From the NCBI RefSeq assembly GCF_027913215.1, contig NZ_CP115784.1, positions 1,984,001-2,048,000 on the forward strand: DNA of 64,000 nt. The letters run 5' to 3'. How positions within the stretch are numbered: the first letter of the stretch is position 1; each line of letters begins with the position of its first letter. Source of the DNA: Paracoccus aerodenitrificans (lineage in GTDB: Bacteria > Pseudomonadota > Alphaproteobacteria > Rhodobacterales > Rhodobacteraceae). The notes below the pieces were generated by a model. The model searched no databases. It saw nothing but the letters and a program-made list of their open reading frames with translations, and was not told the origin of the DNA. The position numbers and the translations under genes were made by a program. Positions 46,266 to 54,649 of this stretch are shown here, piece after piece.

Positions 46266-48398
46266 ATGAGCCGCTGCCTGAGACCGCTGCTTCTGACCTC
46301 TACCGCATTGCTGACCCTTTCGGTCTCTGCGCTCGGCGTTGCACAACCGACCTTCAGCCAGACGCTGAACAGCTATGGTATGCCCGGCGCGATCGACACG
46401 CCGACCGCCACCGCCCCGCCCGAAGGCGAACTGACAGGCTCTGTCAGCGACAGCGATCCGGGGCAGCGGGTGACGTTGTCCTTCCAGCCGACAGCACGGA
46501 TGACCACGGCGCTGCGTTACTCCCGCATCGACGGGATCGATCCCGAGCGTGATACGCTGACCGACCGCAGCTTCGATTTTCATTTCAATATCCTTCACCA
46601 GTCCGAGGGCTGGCGTCCGGCGGTTGCAATCGGTCTTCGCGATTTCATGGGCACCGGGATTTATTCCGGCGAATATATCGTCGCGACGAAAGACATCACG
46701 CCAAGACTTCAGGTCAGCGGCGGTATCGGCTGGGGCCGTCTGGCCGGAGACTGGCGCCGCACCGATTACAACGATGAAGGCGGCAAGCCCCGCGTCGAAG
46801 ACTGGTTCTCCGGTTCGGCAAAGCCGTTCGCCTCGGTTGAATGGAAGGCGACGGATTCGCTGTCGCTGCTGGCGGAATATTCCTATGACGATTACCAGCC
46901 CGAGGTCGAAGGCGGCGCGGAAGAACCTGAAAACAAGTTCAATTTCGGCGTCAATTACCGCATCGGCGATATCTATCAGGTGGGTGCCTACACGATCGGC
47001 GGAAATATCTTCGGCATTCGCGGCTCTGTCGCTCTGAATGCAAGGGAATCGCAATATCCATCGGGACTCGAACCGGCACCGGCTCCGGTACGCCCGCGCC
47101 CTGCCCCAAGCGCAGATCCGGATGGCTGGTCCGGCGCATGGACGGCAGATCCGACAGCACAGCCGGTGATCCAGAATGCTCTGTCGAAAGCGCTTGCCGA
47201 AGAAGGGCAGACCCTGGAGGCGATGTCGCTTTCGGCCAATCGCGCCGAAGTCCGCATCCGCAATAACCGCTATAACCTTCAGGCCGAGGCAATCGGGCGC
47301 ACGGCGAGGCTGATGACCCGCGCCATGCCGCCATCGGTGGAAACATTTGTGATCACCTCGATAGATCACGGCATGCCGACCTCCTCGGTCGTGCTGCAAC
47401 GCTCCGACATCGAGCAGTTGGAAAATACCGCGAGCGCCCAGATTGCGCAGCGAGCTCAGATCGTGAATGCCGATCCCCGCCCCGGCAATTTGGTCATGGC
47501 GGAAGGGCTTTATCCGAAATTTTCGTGGCGTCTTGGTCCTTACCTGAATATCGGGTTGTGGGACGCGGATGAGGCATGGCGCTATGAAGTCGGTGCCGAA
47601 CTTCGGGCACGTTATGAGTTAACGCCCGGTCTGGTTCTGTCAGGTGCGGTGCGGAAGCGCGCCTTCGGCTCTGCCGACAGGGAAGCACCCGAGCGTCTGA
47701 CGCCTGAGGAATATCTTGCCGATGGCAGCGACACGAACAGCGCAGGTGTACCGCGCGTGCGCTCTGACGGACGGATGTATTCAGGCAATAACGATCTGGT
47801 CATTCCCGAACTGACACTCGCCTGGTACGCGAAGCCGACCCCCACGATCTATACAAGGGTGACTGCGGGCCTGCTGGAGCGCAGCTTCGGCGGTGTCTCG
47901 GCAGAAGTTCTGTGGAAACCCGTGGACTCGCGGCTTGCTCTTGGGGCCGAGATCAATCGCGTCCGCAAGCGTGACTTCGACCAACTTTTCGATTTCCGCG
48001 ACTATGAAGTCACGACGGGCCACCTATCCGCCTATTACGATTTCCGCGGCGGGTTCTGGGGCCGGATCGATGTCGGGAAATATCTGGCTGGCGATGTGGG
48101 TGCCACAATTGCACTGAACCGCGAATTCGAAAACGGGTGGCGCGTCGGGGCCTATGCGACCAAGACCGATATGAGCGAAGAAGATTTCGGCGAAGGCTCG
48201 TTCGACAAGGGCGTCGTCTTCTCGATCCCGCTGAACTGGGCTACGGGTACGCCGACAACCAGACGTGCGGTCAGCGATGTCCGTTCTCTCTCGCGTGACG
48301 GTGGCGCAAGGCTCCGGACAGATGGGCGGTTGTATGAGGTCGTGCGCGACAGCCATACCGGCGAGCTTTATGACGGATGGGGAAAATTCTGGCGATGA
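46266..48398 (+). CDS. YjbH domain outer-membrane protein
   Basis: 710 residues. Signal peptide to ALGVAQ, then tandem beta-barrel-like regions of the YjbH (GfcD) family: LNSYGMPGAIDTPTATAPPEGEL near the start, FDFHFNILHQSEGWRPAVAIGLRDFMGTGIYSGEYIVATK in the first barrel, a central alpha/beta region (about 300-400), and the second barrel ending NWATGTPTTRR, DSHTGELYDGWGKFWR. YjbH acts in exopolysaccharide or group-4 capsule export in enterobacteria. GAGGAA precedes the ATG. Its stop overlaps the next gene by ATGA. Confidence 0.9.
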   Translation: MSRCLRPLLLTSTALLTLSVSALGVAQPTFSQTLNSYGMPGAIDTPTATAPPEGELTGSVSDSDPGQRVTLSFQPTARMTTALRYSRIDGIDPERDTLTDRSFDFHFNILHQSEGWRPAVAIGLRDFMGTGIYSGEYIVATKDITPRLQVSGGIGWGRLAGDWRRTDYNDEGGKPRVEDWFSGSAKPFASVEWKATDSLSLLAEYSYDDYQPEVEGGAEEPENKFNFGVNYRIGDIYQVGAYTIGGNIFGIRGSVALNARESQYPSGLEPAPAPVRPRPAPSADPDGWSGAWTADPTAQPVIQNALSKALAEEGQTLEAMSLSANRAEVRIRNNRYNLQAEAIGRTARLMTRAMPPSVETFVITSIDHGMPTSSVVLQRSDIEQLENTASAQIAQRAQIVNADPRPGNLVMAEGLYPKFSWRLGPYLNIGLWDADEAWRYEVGAELRARYELTPGLVLSGAVRKRAFGSADREAPERLTPEEYLADGSDTNSAGVPRVRSDGRMYSGNNDLVIPELTLAWYAKPTPTIYTRVTAGLLERSFGGVSAEVLWKPVDSRLALGAEINRVRKRDFDQLFDFRDYEVTTGHLSAYYDFRGGFWGRIDVGKYLAGDVGATIALNREFENGWRVGAYATKTDMSEEDFGEGSFDKGVVFSIPLNWATGTPTTRRAVSDVRSLSRDGGARLRTDGRLYEVVRDSHTGELYDGWGKFWR

Positions 48399-49099
48399 TG
48401 CGTGTGATGAAGAATGCAATGGCGTTAGCCGTTGGCGCCGTTGCGCTGACCGGGTGCGGCAGTCCCGATATGGTCGACGACTCGGTGATGGGACAGATTG
48501 CCGAGCTTACCGCCCCGGCAGTCGCCGGGATCACCGGTCGCGGGCAAGCGGCAGAACCTGCCCGTCCGGCCCTGTCGGCTGAGGAAATGGCCGCACGCGC
48601 CCTCGCTGCGAACCCTGCCCCGCTGATCCTCGTGAATCTTGAAAGCACGGGCGCAACTCAGGTGATGGCCATGACCGGCGAAAATGGCGGGATGCGCACC
48701 TATATGACGCCGAATGAGCAGGCGCTGATCATGCGTGGCGGCATGCTGGTCGGCACCAAGGGTCTTGGCAATGATTTGTCAGTGGCCGAGGTTCAGAACA
48801 GCGCCTCCCTTATCCGCGCCCGCCGCTCTGGTCAGGCGACCAGAACCAACCGCTATGTTGGCGGTGACAGCGTCGAGCGTCCCTTGCCCATGACATGCAG
48901 CATCGCCACAGGTCAGGGGCAAAGCTTTGCCCTGGGTGGCACAAGCTGGAATGCGACGCAGGTCGTGGAAAACTGTCAGGGTGCCGGGGTCGAGGTGCAG
49001 AACACCTATCTGGTCACCCCATCGGGACAGATCCCGGTATCGCGGCAATGGGTCAGCCCCGTTCTGGGCTATGTCACCATTCAGACGATCCGTCCCTGA
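48395..49099 (+). CDS. YjbF/GfcB family lipoprotein
   Basis: 234 residues with a lipoprotein signal (AVGAVALTGCGS). YjbF family: PLILVNLESTGATQVMAMTGENGGMRTYMTPNEQALIMRGGMLVGTKGLGNDL is the family core; the C-terminus has two more Cys (TCSI and VENCQG). Start at ATG 48395 gives ATGA coupling to yjbH; later ATGs at 48398 and 48407 also fit. The YjbG (GfcC) partner is absent between them, unlike the E. coli yjbEFGH order. Confidence 0.85.
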   Translation: MMRVMKNAMALAVGAVALTGCGSPDMVDDSVMGQIAELTAPAVAGITGRGQAAEPARPALSAEEMAARALAANPAPLILVNLESTGATQVMAMTGENGGMRTYMTPNEQALIMRGGMLVGTKGLGNDLSVAEVQNSASLIRARRSGQATRTNRYVGGDSVERPLPMTCSIATGQGQSFALGGTSWNATQVVENCQGAGVEVQNTYLVTPSGQIPVSRQWVSPVLGYVTIQTIRP

Positions 49100-49127
49100 C
49101 GTCAAAGGACGAAAAACCGAACAGGAA

Positions 49128-49156
49128 AGCGCCCGGGCATTGCCCCGGGCGCTTTT
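49128..49156 (+). terminator. Terminator after yjbF
   Basis: Perfect 10-bp stem AGCGCCCGGG (49128-49137)/CCCGGGCGCT (49144-49153) with loop CATTGC and a TTTT tail. Confidence 0.92.
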
Positions 49157-49220
49157 CATTTGGCAGAGATCTGCAGCGGTACGATCTTCATTGACCACGC
49201 GCACAGGCGTCTGAAAACAA

Positions 49221-49247
49221 AGAGGGCTGGCCAATGGCCAGCCCTCT
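49221..49247 (-). terminator. Terminator of the small exported protein gene
   Basis: Perfect 12-bp stem AGAGGGCTGGCC (49221-49232)/GGCCAGCCCTCT (49236-49247), loop of three bases. On the minus strand it is followed by TTTGTTTTC, and it lies 26 bases after the stop codon on that strand. Confidence 0.92.
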
Positions 49248-49273
49248 GGAAATCAAGTCCTTGCGGACAATGA

Positions 49274-49480
49274 TTAGGAGTCGTCGTCGTCCGAAGCGAC
49301 TGCAGCGATAACGCCCAGCAGCAGCAGAGCCGGAACCACCAGGCCAGCGTTCGAGGACGCGGGCTCTTGTGCGTCAACAACGACGGGCTCGACGGAAACG
49401 ACGGGCTCGACATAGCCGCCGGCGAGAGCCGAAGAAGCGGTCAGGCCGAGGGCCGCAGCGAAGGTAGCAAATTTGGTCAT
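49274..49480 (-). CDS. Small exported protein with acidic C-terminal tail
   Basis: 68 residues: signal peptide ending SSALAG, a Val/Pro repeat (VEPVVSVEPVVVDA), a short Ser/Asn linker, one hydrophobic segment (GLVVPALLLLGVIAAVA) and the tail SDDDDS. I do not recognise a named domain; short proteins of this layout occur in Rhodobacterales. GGAG lies seven bases before the ATG at 49480, which decides it over the ATG at 49486. It has its own terminator. Its place beside yjbH/yjbF suggests a role like YjbE/GfcA, but this is only position and size. Confidence 0.72.
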   Translation of the reverse strand: MTKFATFAAALGLTASSALAGGYVEPVVSVEPVVVDAQEPASSNAGLVVPALLLLGVIAAVASDDDDS

Positions 49481-49676
49481 GATCATGCTCCGTTTGGTCT
49501 TGTGAAAGCTGCAGTTTCCAGCAGCATCGGGGCGACAGTCTCATAAACTGCGTGGCTTTGAAAGTCGGATTGATTCAAATGGCCACTGGGTTTGCCTCAA
49601 CTGTTGCATATTTCACAACACGCTCCTTAAGCACCGGTTCCTGCACAAGAACCTTGCAGGACTGCGATTGTCACAT

Positions 49677-50465
49677 TTATGCCGAACTCCGCTGAAAGGG
49701 CAGCAAAGACAGGAAAATTATCGCCGATGCAGCGATGATCGAGGGGCCTGCGGGAAGGTCTGCGTACAGGCTGGCGGCCAGACCTGACGCAACGGAAATC
49801 AGCCCGATCAGGGTCGAAATCACGGCCATGTGTTCGGGTCCGCGTGAAATCCGGCGGGCGGCGGCGGCAGGAATCACCAGCAGCGCGGAAACCAGAAGTG
49901 CGCCGACAACACGAATCGCGATGGCAACCGTGATGGCCATTGCGATGGTGAGAATCATCCTTTCCCGGGAGGGGGATATGCCCGAGGCCATCGCCAGCTC
50001 TTCATTGACCGTCGCCGTAACCAGAGCCTGCCACCGCCAGCCAAGCAGCGCCAGAACCAGAGAGCCCCCGCCCCAGACCCACAGCAGATCCGCAGGCTGC
50101 ACCATGAGGATATCTCCGAACAGCCAGCTATCCAGATCGCGCCGCAATCCCGGCACAAGCGAGGCGGCAACCAGACCGAAGGCAAGCGCACCGTGGGCAA
50201 GAACGCCAAGTGCCGTATCGACGGCCTCGCCGCGTCCTGCCAGATGCGCGACCAGCCAGCCCATCGCCAGCGCCACACCCATCGTTCCAAGATAGACAGG
50301 TGCGCCGAAAGTCAGGCTCAGCGCCACGCCCAGAATGGCGGCATGTGCGGTTGCATCGCCGAAATAGGCCATGCGCTGCCACACAACGAAACAGCCAAGC
50401 GGACCGGCGGCAAAAACCACGCCGAACCCGGCAAGCCCCGCGCGGATCAGAAAATCATCAAGCAT
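49677..50465 (-). CDS. znuB: Zinc ABC transporter permease ZnuB
   Basis: 262 residues with about eight membrane helices. Seen: LIRAGLAGFGVVFAAGPLGCFVVWQRMAYFGDATAHAAILGVAL, the standard ZnuB start, SGISPSRERMILT and VVGALLVSALLVIPAAAARR. GAGGA lies seven bases before the ATG at 50465; earlier starts in the frame are not supported. The start lies inside the 3' end of znuC (8-bp overlap). Confidence 0.95.
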   Translation of the reverse strand: MLDDFLIRAGLAGFGVVFAAGPLGCFVVWQRMAYFGDATAHAAILGVALSLTFGAPVYLGTMGVALAMGWLVAHLAGRGEAVDTALGVLAHGALAFGLVAASLVPGLRRDLDSWLFGDILMVQPADLLWVWGGGSLVLALLGWRWQALVTATVNEELAMASGISPSRERMILTIAMAITVAIAIRVVGALLVSALLVIPAAAARRISRGPEHMAVISTLIGLISVASGLAASLYADLPAGPSIIAASAIIFLSLLPFQRSSA

Positions 50466-51237
50466 CGGAACATCCTCGATCATGGGGCTGGTGATGAACA
50501 TGGCCGAGACCGGGGCCGTCATGCCTGTGATCGTGCTGATGGCGATAAAGCGCAAGCGTCTGCGCCGAATCCGCACCAAACAGAGCCTGATATTCGGGCG
50601 CCTCGCTGACCGCCTGAGGCGTACCGTGACAGCAGACATGCCCGTTCAGGCAGATCACATGATCCGAGGCCCGCATGACCACCAGCAGATCATGGCTGAC
50701 CATCAGCACCGCCGCCTTCGTCTGCTGCCGGATCTCGTCGATCAGTTGATAAAAGGCCACGATGCCGGGCTGATCCAGCCCCTGCGTCGGTTCGTCCAGC
50801 ACCAGAAGCTGTGGCTGAAACAGAAGCGCCCTTGCCAGAAGCACGCGCTGGAACTGGCCTCCGGATAATCGCGTGATCTGACGCGCCTGAAGTCCCTCCA
50901 CCCCGGTTCGGGCCAGAGCCTCGGATGCATCGGCATCGCTCACATGGCGGGGCAATGACAGAAACCGGCGAACGCTCATGGGGATCCGGTCATCAATGTG
51001 AACACGCTGAGGCACATATCCGATCCGCAGCCCCTTTTGCCGCACCACCCGCCCGGCTTCCATCGCAACATGGCCCAGAACGGTGCGCACCAGAGTCGAT
51101 TTTCCCGACCCGTTCGGCCCGACAACGGTGACGATCTCTCCGGGAGAAATCGAGAAATCGACATTTTTCAGGATCGGCGTATCGGCCCCGCGATGCCGGA
51201 CGGTCAAGCCATGAGCCTCTATCAATGGCTGCGTCAT
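50458..51237 (-). CDS. znuC: Zinc ABC transporter ATPase ZnuC
   Basis: 259 residues. Seen: Walker A GPNGSGKSTL, signature LSGGQFQRVLLARAL, Walker B LLVLDEPTQGLD, H-loop VSHD. The C-terminal tail is His-rich (HQHDHRHDGPGLGHVHHQPHD), likely a zinc-binding segment. The ATG overlaps the zur stop by ATGA, so zur-znuC-znuB form one operon. Confidence 0.95.
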   Translation of the reverse strand: MTQPLIEAHGLTVRHRGADTPILKNVDFSISPGEIVTVVGPNGSGKSTLVRTVLGHVAMEAGRVVRQKGLRIGYVPQRVHIDDRIPMSVRRFLSLPRHVSDADASEALARTGVEGLQARQITRLSGGQFQRVLLARALLFQPQLLVLDEPTQGLDQPGIVAFYQLIDEIRQQTKAAVLMVSHDLLVVMRASDHVICLNGHVCCHGTPQAVSEAPEYQALFGADSAQTLALYRHQHDHRHDGPGLGHVHHQPHDRGCSDA

Positions 51238-51713
51238 GCGTCGGCTTCCGCACAGCCCGCGCATAAGCCGAGCGCCTCGATCGTCGTCCGTTCAACGGTA
51301 AACCCCGCTGATTTTGCCACATCGCCCAACTCGGCGCGGAAGCGCTCTGCGCCCATCTCGGCAACGCGCTGACAGGTGCGACAGATCAGAAAGGCAGGGG
51401 CCTCGCCATCCGGGTGATGGTTCTGGCAGGCGGTAAACGCGTTCAGCCGCTGGACACGATGCGCCAGCCCGTTCTCGACAAGGAACTCAAGCGCCCGGTA
51501 GGCGACCGGAGGCTGTTTGCCCAACCCCTCTGCCGCCAGACGCTCAAGCACCTCATAGGCACCAAGGGCGCGGTGACGCTCCAGCAGGATCTCCAGCACA
51601 CGGCGGCGCACGGGGGTCAGGCGCAGCCCCCGCGCCTCGGCCAGTTGATCGGCGCGGGCCAGAGCCTCGCCGGCGCAGATATCATGATCGTGGCGTTCAA
51701 ATGCAGTGGTCAT
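51234..51713 (-). CDS. zur: Zinc uptake regulator Zur (Fur family)
   Basis: 159 residues. Winged helix N-terminus (GLRLTPVRRRVLEILLERHRALGAYEVLERL), PPVAYRALEFLVENGLAHRVQRLNAF, then dimerisation domain with structural zinc cysteines CRTC and CAGC. Represses zinc uptake genes when zinc is ample. No clear Shine-Dalgarno sequence precedes the ATG; a TATAAA box on the minus strand (51718-51723) lies so close that a leaderless or very short leader transcript is possible. The gap to znuA holds a Zur-box-like site. Confidence 0.93.
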   Translation of the reverse strand: MTTAFERHDHDICAGEALARADQLAEARGLRLTPVRRRVLEILLERHRALGAYEVLERLAAEGLGKQPPVAYRALEFLVENGLAHRVQRLNAFTACQNHHPDGEAPAFLICRTCQRVAEMGAERFRAELGDVAKSAGFTVERTTIEALGLCAGCAEADA

Positions 51714-51733
51714 GTGATTTTATAACATTCCGG

Positions 51734-51760
51734 TTGACTTGTTATGTTATTACATACAAT
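51734..51760 (+). promoter_or_regulatory. znuA promoter with Zur-box-like operator
   Basis: TTGACT (51734-51739) and TACAAT (51755-51760) with a 15-base spacer made up entirely of TGTTATGTTATTACA, an imperfect palindrome that matches 12 of 14 defined positions of the Zur pattern TGTTATAnTATAACA as I recall it. A half-site TGTTATA also lies on the minus strand at the zur -10 region. The spacing is shorter than the ideal 17, so the exact promoter boxes are uncertain. Confidence 0.6.
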
Positions 51761-51788
51761 TTGCGCCGATTATCAAGGAAAGATCGAC

Positions 51789-52730
51789 ATGCGACATATT
51801 CTTCCCCTCATCCCGATGGCCATCGCAGCCCCGCTTCATGCCGAACCGCCCCGGATCGTGACCGACACGGCAATCACAGCATCTTTTGTCCGGCAAGTCA
51901 CCGGAGAGCAGGGACAGGTCGAAATCCTGCTGTCACAAGGCGCGAATCCGCATGATTTTCAGTTGCGGCCGTCTCAGGCACGAGCATTGCAGCATGCCGA
52001 CCTGCTGATCTGGACCGGTCCCGAGCTGACGCCTTGGCTGGAACGTGCGGCGGACTCTCTGGACGATTCGGCTCAGCTGCAATTGCTGGAGATCCCCGGC
52101 ACGGAATTGCGATCCTATGCGCCGCATGATGACACGCATGAAGATCAGCACAGCGATCATACCGCGCATGACCACAATGAGGGCGAAGATGACCACGATC
52201 ATGACGGCATCGACCCGCATGCCTGGCTGAACCCGGATAACGGAGCTTTGTGGCTGGACCATATCGCCGAACAGCTTGGCGCACGCGATCCGGCGAACGC
52301 GCAGCATTATCGCGACAATGCCGGGGCCGCGAAATCCGAACTGAGCGATACCGTGGCCGAAATCCGCGCTATGTTCCCGGCAAATGAAGCCCTGCCTTTT
52401 GTGACATTCCATGACGCATATGGCTATTTCACCGAATATTTCTACCTTCCACCGGCAATTGCAGTCAGCCTTGGCGACGCGACGGCTCCGTCAGCAGCCC
52501 GGCTGAACGAAGTGCGCGAAGAAATCACGGGCTCCGAGGCTGTCTGCGCCTTCCCCGAGACGAATCAGCCTTTGCAGCTGATCGAGACCGCAATTGAGGG
52601 AACAGGGCTTTCACTAGGCGAATCGCTTTCGCCGGCAGGAGATAATTTTTCTTCTAATGCAGATTATTACGCGAATATTCTCATGCAATTGGCGAAGCGT
52701 ATCAGCGCCTGCGAACAGGGTCAGGAATAA
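51789..52730 (+). CDS. znuA: Zinc ABC transporter substrate-binding protein ZnuA
   Basis: 313 residues, signal peptide MRHILPLIPMAIAAPLHA. Periplasmic zinc carrier. Zinc ligands: His in GANPHDFQLRPSQ, the His of GIDPHAWLNP, His in VTFHDAYGYF; between them is a His/Asp-rich loop (HDDTHEDQHSDHTAHDHNEG, about 115-140). AAGGAAAG lies before the ATG. Divergent from zur-znuC-znuB across the operator. Confidence 0.95.
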   Translation: MRHILPLIPMAIAAPLHAEPPRIVTDTAITASFVRQVTGEQGQVEILLSQGANPHDFQLRPSQARALQHADLLIWTGPELTPWLERAADSLDDSAQLQLLEIPGTELRSYAPHDDTHEDQHSDHTAHDHNEGEDDHDHDGIDPHAWLNPDNGALWLDHIAEQLGARDPANAQHYRDNAGAAKSELSDTVAEIRAMFPANEALPFVTFHDAYGYFTEYFYLPPAIAVSLGDATAPSAARLNEVREEITGSEAVCAFPETNQPLQLIETAIEGTGLSLGESLSPAGDNFSSNADYYANILMQLAKRISACEQGQE

Positions 52731-52805
52731 TATCCGACAAAAATACTTTGACTTCTGCTGCCCGCTCGCGCAGTGTCGTGACAGGACAAGAAACGAGGAA
52801 ACGAC

Positions 52806-52982
52806 ATGACCGCAACACGCCCTGCCGAATTCGGCCGCGTCGGAGCAACCCCGGTGAATAATCTGCCCGTCCACGAGGCTGAAGCGCTGACACAAGGCGG
52901 TAATCAGGCGCTGATCGTCCTGAACGATCAGGTCTACAATCTGCGCATTACCCGCGCAGGAAAGCTGATCCTGACCAAATGA
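52806..52982 (+). CDS. hemP: Hemin uptake protein HemP
   Basis: 58 residues. Ends in the HemP family pattern: ALTQGGNQALIVLNDQVYNLRITRAGKLILTK, where the final RxTRxGKLILTK is diagnostic. HemP promotes haem uptake, in some bacteria as a transcription activator of the haem receptor. GAGGAA lies before the ATG. Its stop codon directly abuts the stop of the convergent pseudouridine synthase gene, with no gap and no terminator. I found no clear iron box upstream. Confidence 0.88.
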   Translation: MTATRPAEFGRVGATPVNNLPVHEAEALTQGGNQALIVLNDQVYNLRITRAGKLILTK

Positions 52983-54542
52983 TCAGGATTTCGGCTTGCG
53001 CGGCCCTTTTGCTCCGGTCCTCCCCCCGGGACGATTGGCCGCGCCGCCGCCGGGCTTGCCGGACCGCGGACGATCAGCGCCGCCATCCCGCTTGAAACCC
53101 GGTTTTCCGCCAGATTTCGGACCACCGTATTTCGCGCCGCGATCATCGCGGCCACCTTTCGCAGCACCGCCAGGCCCCGACTTGAAGCCCTGACGCGCAG
53201 GTCTGTCCTCACCGTTTCGCCTTTCCCCCGCATGACGCGCTGACGCGCCGCCTTCACCGTCGCGCTTGCCGAACGGCTTATTGCCGCGCTTCGGGCCATC
53301 CTCACGCGAAAAACGGCTGCGCGGCCCCTCGGAGTTGTCCTTGCGGCGGTCGAATGCAGGCTTGCCGTCCTGATCCCGGCGCGAAGCGAAACCACGCTTA
53401 TCGTCACGCGGCTTGCCCTGCTCGCCATCACGGCGGTGCCGGGGTTTTCTGACTGCACCCTCTTCGGAACGGGCCGCGAAATCCTTGCGCTCGCCATCTT
53501 GACGGCGGGTGAACGGCCTGCCCTCGCCATCATCGCGACGAGAGAAGGGCCTGCGCTCTTTATCATCGCGTGGCCTGTCATCCCTGCGACGGTCATCGCG
53601 GCCTCTGTCATCACCTCGCCGGTCATCGCGGCGGTTGAAGGACTCGCCCGCATCGCCCCTGCGGGCACCGAATTTGCGCGGACCGCGATCATCGCCCCGC
53701 TCTCCGCGCTCACCGCGTTGGCCGCGAGGCCGTCTCTGGTCATCCTCTGCACCGCGCTCACGGAAGGGACGCTCTTTTTCCTCGGTTTCGCCGGTCAGCA
53801 GACCGCCGAGCTGGTCCTTCAGAACCCGCCGCTTGACCTCACGAACCTCGTTTTCTTCCATCCCGGTCAGCTTGAACGGACCATAGCCGATGCGGATCAG
53901 CCGGTTCACCTGCAACCCGACATGCGCCATCGCGCGGCGGATTTCCCGGTTCTTGCCCTCACGGATGCCAACGGTCAGCCAGGCATTGGCCCCTTGCTGA
54001 CTGTCCAGCTTGATTTCCATCGGCGCGAAATCCTCGCCTTCGATGGTGACGCCACGCCGCAGCGGCGCGAAGGTCAGATCGTTGGGCTGTCCGTTCACCC
54101 GCACGCGATAGCGGCGCAACCAGCCGGTTTCCGGCAGTTCCAGCCGCCGCTTCAGCTCTCCGTCATTGGTCAGCAGCAACAGACCTTCAGAGTTGAGATC
54201 CAGCCGGCCAACGCTCATGACCCGGGGCAGATCGCGCGGCAGCGCATCGAAAACGGTCTGTCGTCCTTTTTCATCATTCTCCGAGGTGACCAGCCCGACG
54301 GGCTTGTAATACACCCAGAGCCGGGTTTCCTGCGGCTCTTCCAGCTTCTTGCCGTCAACCGTGATCCTGTCCGAGGGCATCACATCCAGTGCCGGGCTGT
54401 CGATTTTCTGCCCGTTCACAGTGACCCGGCCTTCGAGGATCATGCGCTCAGCCTCACGGCGGCTGGCAAGGCCCGCGCGAGCGATCACCTTGGCGATACG
54501 GTCGGCTTCGGCGGGTTTGTCGGGGTTCGGTGCGTCGGTCAT
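52983..54542 (-). CDS. rluB: RluB-type 23S rRNA pseudouridine synthase with disordered Arg/Asp/Gly-rich tail
   Basis: 519 residues. S4 RNA-binding domain (about 13-60), catalytic domain with the essential Asp 115 in GRLDLNSEG, then VGIREGKNREIRRAMAHVGL. From about 255 onward are 265 residues of low-complexity sequence rich in Arg, Asp, Gly and Lys (repeats like RRDD, RGDD, KRDGE). RluB/RluE-type enzymes modify 23S rRNA; the tail suggests RNA binding. AGGAGA precedes the ATG at 54542. It is convergent with hemP. Confidence 0.92.
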   Translation of the reverse strand: MTDAPNPDKPAEADRIAKVIARAGLASRREAERMILEGRVTVNGQKIDSPALDVMPSDRITVDGKKLEEPQETRLWVYYKPVGLVTSENDEKGRQTVFDALPRDLPRVMSVGRLDLNSEGLLLLTNDGELKRRLELPETGWLRRYRVRVNGQPNDLTFAPLRRGVTIEGEDFAPMEIKLDSQQGANAWLTVGIREGKNREIRRAMAHVGLQVNRLIRIGYGPFKLTGMEENEVREVKRRVLKDQLGGLLTGETEEKERPFRERGAEDDQRRPRGQRGERGERGDDRGPRKFGARRGDAGESFNRRDDRRGDDRGRDDRRRDDRPRDDKERRPFSRRDDGEGRPFTRRQDGERKDFAARSEEGAVRKPRHRRDGEQGKPRDDKRGFASRRDQDGKPAFDRRKDNSEGPRSRFSREDGPKRGNKPFGKRDGEGGASARHAGERRNGEDRPARQGFKSGPGGAAKGGRDDRGAKYGGPKSGGKPGFKRDGGADRPRSGKPGGGAANRPGGRTGAKGPRKPKS

Positions 54543-54649
54543 GGCGATTCTCCTTTGGCGCATCCCTGCGGCGAAAAACAACAGATACGCGGCCCGGCGG
54601 ATAAAGGAAAGAACTTCCACTGCACATCCCAGCCATGCAAAAACGGCGC

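Noticed and set aside
52731..52805. Iron-responsive box before hemP
   Set aside because: A TTGACT occurs at 52748-52753, but I could find neither a -10 at good spacing nor a match to Irr, RirA or Fur patterns.
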